NCBI GenBank assembly: GCA_030141605.1
Contig: JAQGDQ010000050.1
Coordinates: 261,971 to 321,970 of the forward strand
Length of the DNA: 60,000 bases
Direction of reading: 5' to 3'
DNA from: Tubiluchus corallicola
Taxonomy: Eukaryota; Priapulida; Priapulimorpha; Priapulimorphida; Tubiluchidae
In this document: piece after piece, positions 1 through 12,588 of the stretch
How positions within the stretch are numbered: position 1 is the first letter of the stretch
How the letters are laid out: the number at the start of each line of letters is the position of its first letter
The notes under the pieces: generated by a model
The model's input: the letters and a program-made list of their open reading frames with translations, nothing else
The model's database searches: none
What the model was told of the DNA's origin: nothing
Program-made: the position numbers and the translations under genes

Positions 1-1700
1 ATTAATAATTTCATACAGAAAACATAAGCGGAAATATTTGAACTGCGTGGATATTGGATTAAGGCCTGCTTCATAAAGTATGTTATCGTGACTAGATCAG
101 GCATTGAGGTACAAGTGAGTTTAATCGTATATTTTCAATGAGGGCCAGAGTGCCCCCCTACCACAACCAGACGACACAATGTTATCATATGCAACAGCTG
201 GCAATATAACACTTTTAAATAAATGCTCACACGATGATCAGGGTAATACGTTTTTTTCAAAATACGCAGCTTTGATTGATGTGGGCAAGGGTTGGTATTG
301 CTATTGTTTTGTGATAAATGTATCAAAATTGATATCGCGATGAGTTTGCAAGATAATGTCGTAAGCGCAGGTAAGACAAAAGGGTCAAGGAAAACTTAAG
401 TCATCGAAACAACTTCATGGGTAGAGCAAGTGCCAAGATAACACTTGCCCACAGTTATTAAGCCTGTTAGCTTTTAATGAACACTGAATGACTGAGCTAT
501 ATTATGGTTTACTTCCAGGTCCAGTAGAGTTGCACGTTTTTTATGCTGAAACATTGCTGGCATCAACTGCATGAAAATGAAAACAAAGAAAATAAAGTTA
601 ACAATCACATCGGCCGTATATTATCATTAAACAACTCTTCGATACATAACAAGAAGGTAAAATTTCGTGAGAAAATAACAAAATATCACAATTGTTAGAA
701 AAGCGAGTATTTCACATAAACATAAATTTCAAATAATTATTTTTACACTGGCAGAAACAATCACTGAATAAGATTAAACAATATTTATCATGACTTCAAA
801 ATGTCACAAAACATCAAATACATAATTATATGATTGAATGACAAAAGTGCAAATTAAAGAACAGTTCAAATCCATAATATTAACAGGTCGCGAGCAATTA
901 TATTATGCTACTATAATAAAATACAGCGGAACAATTAGCCTGGCTCACGTGCAGGTATGAATGTACAAAGTAGAACTGTGTTACATAGCTTAAATACAGA
1001 AAACTGGAACACAATGTAGAAAGGTCATTCAGAAGCAAATAAGTACAGTAAGATTAGAGGGAAGTTTAAGCTATTTCCATGTTATAACAAGCCTAAAAAG
1101 GAGAAAATGAGATGATAAAATCATTTAGAATGAAGAACGTAATATTTAATTAAAGGGAATAACAGGTGTGTTAAAGTTCTTACGCACCACATGTCAGGTT
1201 AAATTTAAGTTTATGTTAAACGCGGAGTAATTATGAGATGAACTTCGCGACAATTGAGCTGCAATAACTAATTCATTAACATGATAGTCATATTTCAAAT
1301 TACTTGTCAAAGAAATACTCAAAAGTGCTTATGATGATTTACATGAGTAAGAATAGAGTTATTTAAATATCTTGAAATATCAAATAATTTGAAGGATTTG
1401 CTGATAAACCTTACTACTAGCACTACTTCAGTTTTTTGAGGACTAAAATTCACAATTCTTGTTCAAAATGTGCGCGTGTAATAATATTAGTACTCCTTTA
1501 AGTTTAATATCTTTGAGAACTATTTTAACTTAATTCTGTACTACATTGGCTAAGGGCTCTTGGCTAGTATTTGTAGAAGCAACTATATCAGCCCAGCTTA
1601 GTTTAGTTTCCTTATCCACAGTGAGTTTTAGATCCTTAAGTTGGTTGTTAAAATCTCTTAACTGCTTGCTTAAATACGTTAAACAATAACAACAATACGT
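1..1700. other. non-coding stretch, nothing recognised
   Basis: AT-rich sequence without a convincing ORF or splice-bounded exon. I looked here on the + strand for earlier exons of the P450 whose last exon lies at 3112-3290 (for example a PERF or ExxR exon) and saw none, so those exons are probably before the window or the terminal exon is an orphan. Near 1670-1725 the word AAATACGTTAAAC recurs several times just before the LINE fragment. Confidence 0.5.
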
Positions 1701-1724
1701 TAAATACGTTAAACTGCTCTCTTA

Positions 1725-2215
1725 ACGTTAAATATGAAAACTTTAGAAAACTAAATACAATGCAAAACTATGCACTTAGATTAATTCATGGCTACTCTAA
1801 CAAAACTGCTAAACAACATGCTGCTTCTGCAACAAGCTTAAGAACGTCCACAAAAATACCAATATTAGAAGCCTATCGAGATTACAAAACACTGATATTT
1901 CTTTATAAATATATAAATAAACTGAGCATTCCATTTACAAACAATCCCTTAGCATTTATTCCTGATACCACATTGAACACTAGAACATACAATTTAAAGC
2001 AAATTACAGTAAACAATAAATTTGGAAATAACTCTATATCAAAACAGGCCATACATTTATGGAACTTACTACCCAGTGAAATAAAACAAATAGAATCTCT
2101 CCACCACTTTAAAAAGAAATTAAAAGAATATCAATATAACAGGTTTCAACTTCCACATTGTGCATCTGATACTAATTACACGGACTCCACTTTCATATAC
2201 CCCCGCCCCTGACTC
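1725..2215 (+). mobile_element. 5'-truncated non-LTR retrotransposon (LINE), C-terminal end of the reverse transcriptase ORF
   Basis: An open frame from 1760 to 2212 (150 residues to a TGA) resembles the extreme C-terminus of the pol protein of Jockey/CR1/L2-type LINEs. It starts with an MQNYALRLIHG block, the usual '(Q)NRAxRLIxG' region after the RT thumb. It ends with a block in which Ser-Ile-Ser, Ala-Ile and LWNLLPSEIK are followed by SLHHFKKKLKEY. The catalytic FADD box and the endonuclease are missing, so this is a dead 5'-truncated copy, the normal outcome of target-primed insertion. The sequence after the stop (about 2215-2350) is very AT-rich and may be its 3' UTR. The clade is uncertain because only the C-terminus is left. 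Confidence 0.75.
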
Positions 2216-3111
2216 CATATAATGATTAAAAATGAAATTTTTTTTAAAAAAAATTATGTAATGTAATACGTGTTATGTTAGTTTCGTGTTTCGTAATGTT
2301 AAATGTATAAATAGTGTGCACTATGTAATGTAAAATTTAATGTACTTTCCTATAATTGTTTGTAAAAATATTTTAATATGGTATTTGTAAATATGTTCAT
2401 TATATTGTATATAGTTTGCACTTTAGTTTTTTTAGTATGCACTGGACGCATTTGTCTTGAACAGTGTTGTTATTTTAACATTACGCTGAGGCTAACTCAA
2501 TTTTATTATAATGAGGGAACCGTTTTTATGACAAATAAAGAATTAATATATATATATAAATCATACATTATGGAATTAATTTCTTCTCAGAGCAGTATGA
2601 GAATCAAGTTAAGCCATTGGACTTAGTGGTGAAGCATTACTGTTAGTCAGCGTGTCACTGTGGCTGTTGATTAATATAAAAAATAGATTCGTGAATTTTT
2701 TGTTGTTTACCTTGAAAACACCATGTCTTTCATATTCACAATCCACGCACACAAATTTAGAACTCTGCGCAGTTGGTGCATTTCATCCACAGTTTTTTAA
2801 AAACTGCTTATTTGCGTCTGCACTCCATGCACGTATCTAAGCCTGCCATAGACATTAAAATAGTTGGCGAAACACCAATAGGTGATGGACTGCTAGTTAT
2901 GCTCATTATAATAATTTAAAAACTTTGTTTTCACTTTCATTCAAGTATCTTTAAATATTATACGTGTACAGTATTCAATTACAACTTACTTGGAGCGCTT
3001 CACAAAACACGGGAGCTCCAGTAAATTCGTTCGTCTCCCTGCTATTCTACTGCTAGACATGTAATGGAAATGTACAATCTAAAATTGTCATTTATTTTAT
3101 CTTTTTTTCAG
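2216..3111. other. AT-rich stretch between LINE fragment and P450 exon, presumed intron
   Basis: No coding exon was recognised. If the P450 terminal exon belongs to a functional gene, this stretch is intronic. It ends in a strong polypyrimidine tract and CAG acceptor at 3101-3111. Confidence 0.4.
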
Positions 3112-3290
3112 GACGCAGAATGTGTTTGGGAGAAACTTTGGCAAGAACGGAACTTTTCCTCTTTTTCACGTCCATTTTGCAAAACTTTAACATCGTGCTG
3201 CCAGATGGCGCTGCCGAGCCAAGCATGGACGGAACTTTCGGATTAACAAATCTACCGAACAATGACTTAATAAGATTTATACGGAGATAA
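3112..3290 (+). CDS. cytochrome P450 (CYP2-clan-like), terminal exon with heme-binding loop; partial gene
   Basis: P450 monooxygenases bind heme through a cysteine thiolate in the motif FxxGxRxCxGE; CYP2-clan enzymes are usually ER-anchored. After a good acceptor (polypyrimidine then CAG at 3109-3111) this exon reads, in phase 1, [18 protein letters not shown], then I-L-Q-N-F and a 58-residue end closing at TAA 3288-3290. The heme cysteine is in the tgt at 3123-3125. The Gly before RRMC is split by the intron (G|GA). A phase-1 intron at this Gly is the usual position of the last intron in CYP2-family genes, which supports a real exon rather than a processed copy. No earlier exon (ExxR, PERF, I-helix) was recognised in the 3.1 kb upstream, so the rest probably lies outside the window. 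An orphan duplicated exon is the alternative. Confidence 0.85.
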
Positions 3291-4353
3291 CTGTAGACAA
3301 ACAGTAAAAACAATTAAAATGAAATATGAAAGCGGAAAAAAATATGGACAGTTTAACAAATTTTCAAAGCTAGATTATACGTCATATCAGTATGCTTAGA
3401 TTTGGTTTTAAGTTTTAACTCGCAAATTTGTAAGTGCCAACAAGGCAAGTCCAGGACGGTTCGCCCCGGGAGTAGCGGATGCTGGAAGGTCTAATACTTT
3501 ATTAATATACAAGAAGCCCATGGCAAAATCAAAATTAGTAAAAGGCTGCTACTAATACACATATTCACAGGACATACGCAATATTGAGTTTATTTTATCT
3601 ATTACCGTAGTTCCGAAGAACTTTAGAACGCACGGTTTGCATTACAAACTTCGATGATCGCATTTCAGCGAGTGCTCTCTAAAGTGCTCATCTCATGAAT
3701 TCTTGATAACGTTCACTGGTGTTGAAGTTCTAACTGATGAAGAAAGCTTGTTCTAAATAGGCGTTATCGTACACAAGAAGAAATCATGATAACCAATTTT
3801 GTTTTTGTACAAGGCTGGTGCAGCACTAGTCCTTCGCGAACAGCACATTTTTGAACAATAATTAATGTAATTTGAATATTTACAGTTCTTTGTTAAAAAA
3901 TCACGCATTTATTAATATTTAAAAAACAAATTATGAATATTCAAAATTGATTTATTAATATTAAAAAAGTAATAAATTCCACTTTGGCGTTCCATACACA
4001 TTTGTAGAATAAACTTCACTATACTGGTTTATAACAGTCAATCAGCTGGCTTCTTAGACATCTATATCTTAGTCAAATATCTTTAATTGGTCAGAGTATG
4101 ATAATCCATCTAGTTGACTACAACGTCCTTACATTTAAATGTCCTTATCGGAAGGATTTCTGTAAGATCCATAATGTAGACTTTTCGCATATTAGAGCTA
4201 TAAACTGAATTAGCAGCTTCTAGTCTAGACCGAACCAATGCCACGCCTACAAATTTATAACAGTTTAAAAGTGTTAAGATCTAGATGATGAACATTTCGC
4301 TTCATGACAGCTAAAATCTGCTTTAGCTTTTTAATTAGTTCGAATGCATGTGT
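3291..4353. other. P450 3' flank and intergenic DNA
   Basis: No coding signal seen. The P450 3' UTR should start at 3291. The sequence after about 3840 is very AT-rich with repeated TTATTAATATT words. Confidence 0.4.
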
Positions 4354-4955
4354 CTTAAATTTAAAGCAAAACCGGACCCAATCTTAAACTGTAGGTTAAA
4401 ACAATCTACTCTTTAAAATTTCAAAAATGCCTTACGTGAAAGAATTATTACCACACAAGCACAATTACGTTCGCGCCACTAGTTCTTCGCTGTCATATGT
4501 ATTTCGTCATTCGCTAGTTAGATGGGCATTAGTGCCGGAAATGCATTGCGCAATAAACAGGTGCTGCACCTCTCAGTTCAGATGTGTTAATTTGTCCCGC
4601 ACACGTTCGACAGCTCGTGCGTCAGCACAGCAGTGAACTTGAAATTTGAATTTTTATCTTAAAACTTGCCTAGTTTAATACAACACACTGAATATCTTAC
4701 AGTAGCACTGTACTTCAATTTTCGCTTTTTCAAACATGTGCAACGCGCTCGTAGAACATTTTTGATGTCGAAAATTGTTAGTTTGTTATGTCATTAATAG
4801 TCGGGCTCGCCCGCCATTAATTAAGTTTTTAATCTATTATTTAATTATCAGAAACGCTTTTGCAGTATTAATTGTGTTAAAATGTATACTTTTTATTGGG
4901 TTTGAAAATGAGATAGTGTATGAAAAATCATCCTGGCTTCCTTTAAAGGAAGGCA
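4354..4955 (+). repeat. dispersed repeat X, copy 1
   Basis: About 600 bp that recur in inverted orientation at 53700-54325. Matching landmarks, in order, are an AAAACCGGACCCAATCT block, TTACGTGAA followed by GAATTATTA, a CCACTAGTTC block, an AGGTGCTGxACCTCTCAGTTCA block, a GTTCGACAGCTC block and a stretch whose translations share YYLIIRNxFAVLIVLK. The short ORFs here and in the other copy are the repeat itself. No transposase or RT was recognised. It abuts repeat Y at the sequence TTCCTTTAAAGGAA. Confidence 0.8.
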
Positions 4956-5250
4956 CAAGTCACTTAGTATGTTGGATTTGTTTTACAACTACTGTCAGCA
5001 CTGTCATTTAAACTTAGAAGAATATAATAAAGAAATTTGCAAAAATGGTCTATAAAGCATAAAGTTAATTTTTACTATTGCTTTACAAAAATTTTCATGT
5101 GCAGTAGTCGCTGCCAGCCCCCTATTGACTTAAAAATTGTGATGTTCATTGTGGCTTTCCATTAAGCGCGCGCGCTGCCTATTCAAACTTCTGCAGATTA
5201 CCGAATGTTCGTGCAAAAATATAGCAAAATACATTAGAAGGCAGTTAATT
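4945..5250 (+). repeat. dispersed repeat Y, copy 1 (shortened)
   Basis: Shares order and sequence with 58690-59285 (same strand) and 32005-32672 (opposite strand). Landmarks are CTTTAAAGG at the left end, TCACTTAGTATG, TCTATAAAGCATAAAGTTAA, GTGGCTTTCCxTAAGC and a TTCAAACTTCTGCA block. This copy loses similarity after about 5250, where the others continue for about 300 bp more. No protein was recognised. Confidence 0.7.
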
Positions 5251-5736
5251 AAAATCATGATGATTTTTCATACCCCAAATTTCTAAAATAGGCAATATAT
5301 TGGTTCCTGATTACATACAATAAAACTGGACAAGTTTTTATCAATTTCTGGTTGACCAGTTTTATTGAATCATTTACTAGAGATGATTTTAGATTGGGCT
5401 CTAATTTTGGGTAGGGCGTGCTGTCACTTTTCATATCTGAAGGCAGAACATTGTACTTTCTTAGCACACAATAAGCTAAACGATGTTGGGAAGGCACACT
5501 TATATTAGAGGTGCGCCTTAACAATTTTTAGATACACAGTAGACCTAAATATAATTATATTCACCTTATTTTGAAATTTTGTTGATTTAGTTGTAACGTT
5601 TGTGTAATGACTAGTGCTGATACTAATGGAGGTTCATAAAATTTGAGGTCAAGTGTTTGTATTTGATCTCACTAACTTCACGTATTAGGCCCAAACCGGA
5701 AAAGGTTTTGTCACATTATATCAGGTTTGAGCCTAT
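5251..5736. other. unrecognised sequence before the trinucleotide satellite
   Basis: A minus-strand open frame (5255-5524, 89 codons) is present, but it has no recognisable motif and no splice context, so it is not called a gene. Confidence 0.3.
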
Positions 5737-6190
<454 letters not shown>

Positions 6191-9100
6191 AAAAATTGTT
6201 TATTTTTAAAAACGCTGTCCACAGAAGATCTCATTTTTTATAATAGAACTAAATGATTAAAATCATACGATCAATCACAAATCACAATGAAGGTAATTAA
6301 GACATTTACTATTTAAACAAAATAGCTCCGTACGACCCTGAATAAAAATTCGTAGTTACAAATATTTCAAAAATAGTTGAAATATTTTCATGAAAATGAA
6401 TACAAAGTCATGATAACAAATAAAAATACTGATGTTAAATTAATGTACTGTAATATTTTCAGTGCAAATCAAGAAAACAGCGTAGTCTAAAACTGGTAAA
6501 GCATTGGGTTTATTTGGTTATTGAGTTTTTTCTGCCCAACTTGCAGATATGCCCTTTGGAAACCGTTTGGCGTTGCCATAGTTCACCATGACTGCTCAAA
6601 TTAGTTTATTATATTTTGTTATGATTTTCTTACAGATAAAACGTAATAAAGCTACTCAAACATGAATTTTTTGACTTTGGGCATCATGAAGTAGTAGTCT
6701 CTCACAGTTACCGTATATAGGTTTTAAGTAGTTTGTGATTTAAACTTAACATTATAAGTGTACTCTGCTTTAAACATTATATGTGTACTCCTCGTCAGTT
6801 ATGCTTAATTACAGTGTACCTAAATAATTAAAAACATGTATTATAAATTCTACACAAATTTCTGTGGGAACCATTGTTTGTGTATACATCGATTGACAGG
6901 TTAGTGGAAAACGCACTGAGTGAGTATCTTTTTTCGGCATACAAGGGATATGGTTAGCAACCCCCAAGAACAATCATAATAGGCTTACATTTTTATCTCA
7001 GCACCCGTCGTCGGTTTTAACGTGACCAGAGTTGGAATTACGTACAAGGTGATTAGACCGATTGACAGGAGGTCTGACGACTGTATCACAATCGCATACA
7101 CGTAATAGTAAGCAAATTGATACTCATGTAAAGATATAAGACAGACGGCCATAAATAGAATAAACAGTGTATAACAGCTGTAGTTCCTGGTGCAGTGTAC
7201 GAGCCTTAAGCCTGAGGGAAGGCGTGACTCACAAGATGCTCGCTAAGTGCTCATTGCTTACCATTTCGAAAATGCCTAAAAGCACTTGTGTGGCCACTGT
7301 ACGAAGAGAATCCGATGATACGAATGAGAAAGAGAATACTGAACAAATGCAACATGCAACATGTATATGACAAAATGGCTATCACAATCCGTACTACACT
7401 CAAACTAAGTTTGCAGACCACACACGCACGCACACCTACACACGCGCGCGCGCCACACATGACTGCACGTAACTTCAAAACAAACTGTCTACAAGAACAA
7501 GAACAACAATAACGCTAGCAAATACCAGACATTCCTTTCTGAAATGCAACGAAGAAACTAACTGTGAATTCGCAATTTCAACTGGCTTCTATAATTGAAA
7601 CCGTAACGAAATTAAAAGTATTCTTTGCATTTACATGTACGAAAATCTGTCTAGCCCACTTGATTTAACTAAAATGAATTTTTGTATTTATGATGTGGAG
7701 TTTATGCTGCTGTTGTTATTGCTGCTACCAGTGTTACTCTCATTTGTTTAATTTCTAACACAGTCATTACTACCACTGTTGCTGTTGTTGATGGTGGTGG
7801 TGGTGGTATGGGTGTTAATCTTACTGATGATGCTAATTCATGTAATATTTTTCATGTTCGTGTTCATGTTCACGTTCGTGTTGCCTTTAACAATGTGACA
7901 CCATGACTTAAGTTGCTGTAGGTTCAAAGCTTATTGATAGCTATACTTGGTTCAATGCATTACCTTGTGCAGGGCGCGCATTTGATTTCAAACTGAATTC
8001 TGTTCAGTGAAATGAATTGTGTTTTGTTCATTTCAAGGTTCAACCTTCCCGAAATAATTCCCTAGGAGCTCATTAAAAAGTAACCCACGATGAACCGCTC
8101 AAGTCTGTTGGGCTTGCTTGTTTGGCTGTTAGCCCAAAGGGATTTGTGACCCTACTTGAAACAACAAACTTGATGAATGCCAGAAAAAATTATACATGTT
8201 ATATATTTGTTTTATTTATTTTTTATCGATGGCATGTATGCTCCCATGCAGATTTTTGTTGACTTGGACTAGTTACTTGAAAATTGGTTACGCGAATGTG
8301 ATGTTCCACTTCGTTCAGGATGTAGCCCTCAGGTGTGTCACAGAAAAGATACGAAACAGGTATTTGCCTTGGAGCACCCAGCCGTATCAGATAATACGAA
8401 CAGGAAGATTATTATTGCTACAGCATACTATTATGTATTTTGCACTGCAGTCACAAGACTCATGTCGGAACACATTAGACAGTTGGAATTTGATGGTAGT
8501 TACGTAATACCCGAGTTCGTTTAGTTATTATACGTTCCATCGTTTAAGAGAGGTAGAATAATGATCGCCAAATGTGAGAAAAGATACCATCGGTAAGTTT
8601 GTAGGTAAATTCTGTATGTAATATCCATATTTAGTGTCGCGAATAATGTAAGCTGTCTCTTACTGAGTTATTTTTTCTGTTATAATTATTAACGTAGTTC
8701 TGTTATACTTATAATATATCAGCGTAGCTGCTATTATTGTAACTATAAGCTCGCTGATTATTTCTTTTTGACCTTGATTTTATTAGTTAAATACGTTAAA
8801 TTATTTTAGCATACATGTAGGTTTGTTTTGTGCCTGCAGGCTCCGGCATTTCTGCAAAGAAGAGAATTAGGCTTATTATATTTATATCTACCAAATTAAG
8901 TGTATGTCGCGTATGATAGGCCTGCCCTGCATGTATATCCATAGTTCGGCAAATTCTTCCAATATTTTGAAGTTTGGGACTTTGGTCTGGAAGTTGGGAA
9001 ATTATTAAAACATCTAATTACATCGAAAATACTAAATTCACAATGTTTATTGGAGGCGTATAGTAATGATAACGTTGCTTTACTGTAGAAATCAAAATAA

Positions 9101-10672
9101 TTATTGTTAAAATGTAATTACACGTTATTATCAAAATTGTCATATACATTTACATCTGTTTACATAATCTACATATAACTTGCATTTAGGTTTATATATT
9201 ATATTATGTTCGCTGGGAAATGACAAGGATGTAAAGACAGTGACGTGGCGGCTAAAAATAGTCATTGAGTAAGAACGGAAAGTTTTGATACGTGGCTTTT
9301 CGCTTGATTGCATGTAAAAAGATCTAGCAAATTTCTTACGACTTGCTTTAATAGGTTTAAATACGTGTCACTGATATTTTGCTTTGAACTTTATGAATTA
9401 TTTCTCAAAAATGAGTGAAACTATGGATTACAGTATCACTGTTAAATTGCGTAACAAAGCTGGCTTGGTTAAAAGTTTTGAAACTAAAACGTCGAGAAGA
9501 CATGATTCTTTAGTACATATTGCTTTATCTTCAAATGAAAGAAAAAAGAAGGAAAAGAGCAAAAAATCAAATTGGCCCATTCCTCGTAATCACTCGTAAT
9601 TACTTCCTCACCGCAGCACTTGATTAATTCAGCTTTAACAGCCTTTACAATTATTAAATTAAATGAAAAACTTAATTAATTTTTGATTCTTGCTTTCTGT
9701 TTGCTGCATCACCCCTCAAATGGTTTTGTTGGTCATATGATTTTTAAACTATGAGGCAGGATGCCACATCCGTGTTCGCCAAGCATGGGGATTTCCCGGC
9801 CCACATCAGTTTTTAATGAAAAAAAATGTTACAGCAATTTTTATTATGTCATGTTGGTTAAATAAAAGATAAAATTCTAAAAGTCTAAAGTCTTTAATTG
9901 CATCGATGACTGGGTTAAACCGTTAATCAGCAAAAGAGAAATTATTGCGTTGACCAGAAATAAAACGTTTGAATCGATCTACAGTCATTAGATGATTAAT
10001 AAAAATCAGCAGTAAAATGAGCTAAAGTTTGTCTAAAAACTGTCAAAAACATTAAAGGGCAAAATTTTGATTTGCAGCACTGACTCATGTAGTCTGATTA
10101 ATAATTACTGACGTCATTCATGTAATAACTTAAGACGGAGTTTAGTTATAAGAATATCTTTAACAAGCAATATAGCAGAGAGGATTTAGACTGCTTAGTA
10201 ATCACAAACTGGCCCAATAACACACTCATGTACTTCAGTCGTAAAACCTTCAAACTTCCGTAGCGTTTGCGCGAATTAAATTGTTCACAAATATGAATAG
10301 TAGGTCTCTTTATACACAGTTCGCTGTAAACCATTGTATGAGTTTTTCTCTAGAAGACTTTGGAATTGCTTAACATTTCCTACTTTTGTTAAGATCTTAA
10401 GTAGTGCATTGGTCCTGCTTGTACTAACACTGTAATGCTTAAAGGTTGTTCAATTTTTTTCGCATGCCGTGACGACATAGCGAGGATTTTCATTTTTTCG
10501 ACTAAAGAAGTGATAGTTGTTCATTGGTTAGCCATAAAACTACTAACTCACCATAGAATGACAGGGCTTCAACGACTATTAACCGCTCGTCGTCAATAGG
10601 TGTTAATGCCATTAACGACACGTCATCATTAACGTCGAGCGTTAATGACTAATAATGGCCCGTCGTCACCTT

Positions 10673-10703
<31 letters not shown>

Positions 10704-12588
10704 AAGGTCCAGTCAAAAGAAAAATTAGGCGTTCTGGTGCCATTAATTTTATTACAAACAACGAATATGTGATAAATAAATCTATACTGTTTTAAATTAA
10801 ATTAGTATTAGTAAGATCCTGTTAAAATTAGATTAGTATCAGTAGGAATAATAATAACACTGGTTTTCTTAAGCATGGCGAACATTTGCATCCATCGGTC
10901 TTATATTAGCAATTTGCAGTAATTTTATTAGCTTATATGCAGTAAAAGTTATCCAAAGTTACGTTAATATTGTTTTCCTTGCTATGTCACTAAAGAAGTT
11001 TTGCTTGAAAAAATAGCAACAATGAGAGAGTGTGAATCAAAACTAACATAAATTTCTTTTTTCCTGGAATGATATCAGGAAAGATATTGCAAAAAATGTC
11101 CAGATTATAAATGTGATGCTACGAATGTAGAAAGTTTACATAATATGGTAAATAGATCAAAAAGTTCTGTTTTGAACGAAGAAGAAAGCTTCCGTTGTTA
11201 AGCAGAACGCGCGTAGGTCAAATTAATTATTCATGCGAAAAACTTAGAGTTTATCTGTGAAAAAATTATTTTGTGTTAATTATTCCGCACGAACAATTTT
11301 ACGTGTCACATTGGCTGTGAAACAATCATTCTTAAGAACAAATCTTTTAGAAGATAAGCATGCATGATAGTGTTCTTGTTCAAAGAAACGTAATGCTTTG
11401 ATGCTTTTGATTATTAATATTGAAGCCAGCTCACCCAAATTAACAAGCTCATATTACGGTTGCACTGAAACCTGACGTTGATGAAAAGTCAAATGTCAAA
11501 CAGAAGACAAATCGAAAAAGGGCCGGTTAAACTGGAGCGAAAGTTCATCAATACTACCGCCATAACATTGATTATACCTGTTTGATATTTAGTACTTTTT
11601 CTGTCTGATTAGTTTAGCTGTACAGAAAACAGATGGTCTTGGTGTGGCGTGGTGTGGTGTGCAAAATTTTTTGAGAATTTCTAATAATATTTAGTATTGC
11701 GTTCGCACGTTTGTATGATAGGTTTTGTCATGATTTACTCAGGTTATGTCTAGGCCAACGAGTCTATTACAGTAGTCCTGTTTAAAATTACAGAGAAGAA
11801 ACGGACGCGCACTCGCCACTTAATCTTTTTAACGCCTTTCATAGCGTTATGTTTAATTCACTTGTATTCTTACACTAGATGTAGATATGTGGACTTATTT
11901 TGCCTCTGTGTCGTTAAAAACACACTGTCGGAGCCATTGTATGTGATGAAAAGTGCTTGATCAGAGCTGTGCTGTGTCCCAGCAGAGAATAGCGAAAGGA
12001 TACGGAACGGACACAATTCTGTTTGCATTCCAAAGTTAATCCAAGTTCTGAATGTGCACATTTTCTGTGACAATTCTAGCTAGAGTAAACGGAGTTAATG
12101 AGTACAAAACTTAAACCGTTTCGAACTGCGTCCCTAACGTCAGAGCTGCTAATTACTGATTACGTTGATTTCTTCGAGGAATCGCTATTCGACCGCGCTG
12201 CTCCAAACCGATTGGTCCCATTCCGAGTCTAGGATGGATGTACATTTAACTTGTATTGTGTCTGATAATAGGGCTACTTCAGAATACAACTTCAGATTTT
12301 TTATGGCTGAATCCCGAAATCAACCTAAGTTTAAGAATTGTTTCGTGTACTTGTATTGTAGAGGTTTTTAACTTGCGGATAAATAAAGTTTTCTTTATAT
12401 TTAGTTATAGCAAGCCTCATTACTGCGCATGTCAAAAATGTTGAAACTGACTGCTTGTATTAAGATGCATATATATTGTATGTCATTTGAAATTTGATGT
12501 GCCCTTCATTCAATTGTGAAGTCTTGAGATTATTAGTAACTGAAAGCCAAACCACTGCACTATTATAGTAGTAACAGACGCAAACAAC
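6191..12588. other. intergenic DNA with simple-sequence islands
   Basis: No gene was recognised on either strand. Contents seen are a CA/CG alternating purine-pyrimidine tract at 7425-7460, interrupted GTT/GGT repeats at 7705-7885, a cluster of TTAATG/CATTAACG inverted words at 10565-10670 and an (AGC)n run at 10675-10698. The longest frames (8196-8507, 9384-9599) lack motifs and are not called. Confidence 0.5.

Noticed and set aside
4427-5011. Short genes encoding 69- and 78-residue proteins
   Set aside because: Both frames fall inside dispersed repeat X and are not kept intact in the other copy.
9384-9599. 71-codon frame starting MNFMNYFSKMSETMDYS
   Set aside because: No recognised motif, no splice or promoter context, and the length is compatible with chance.
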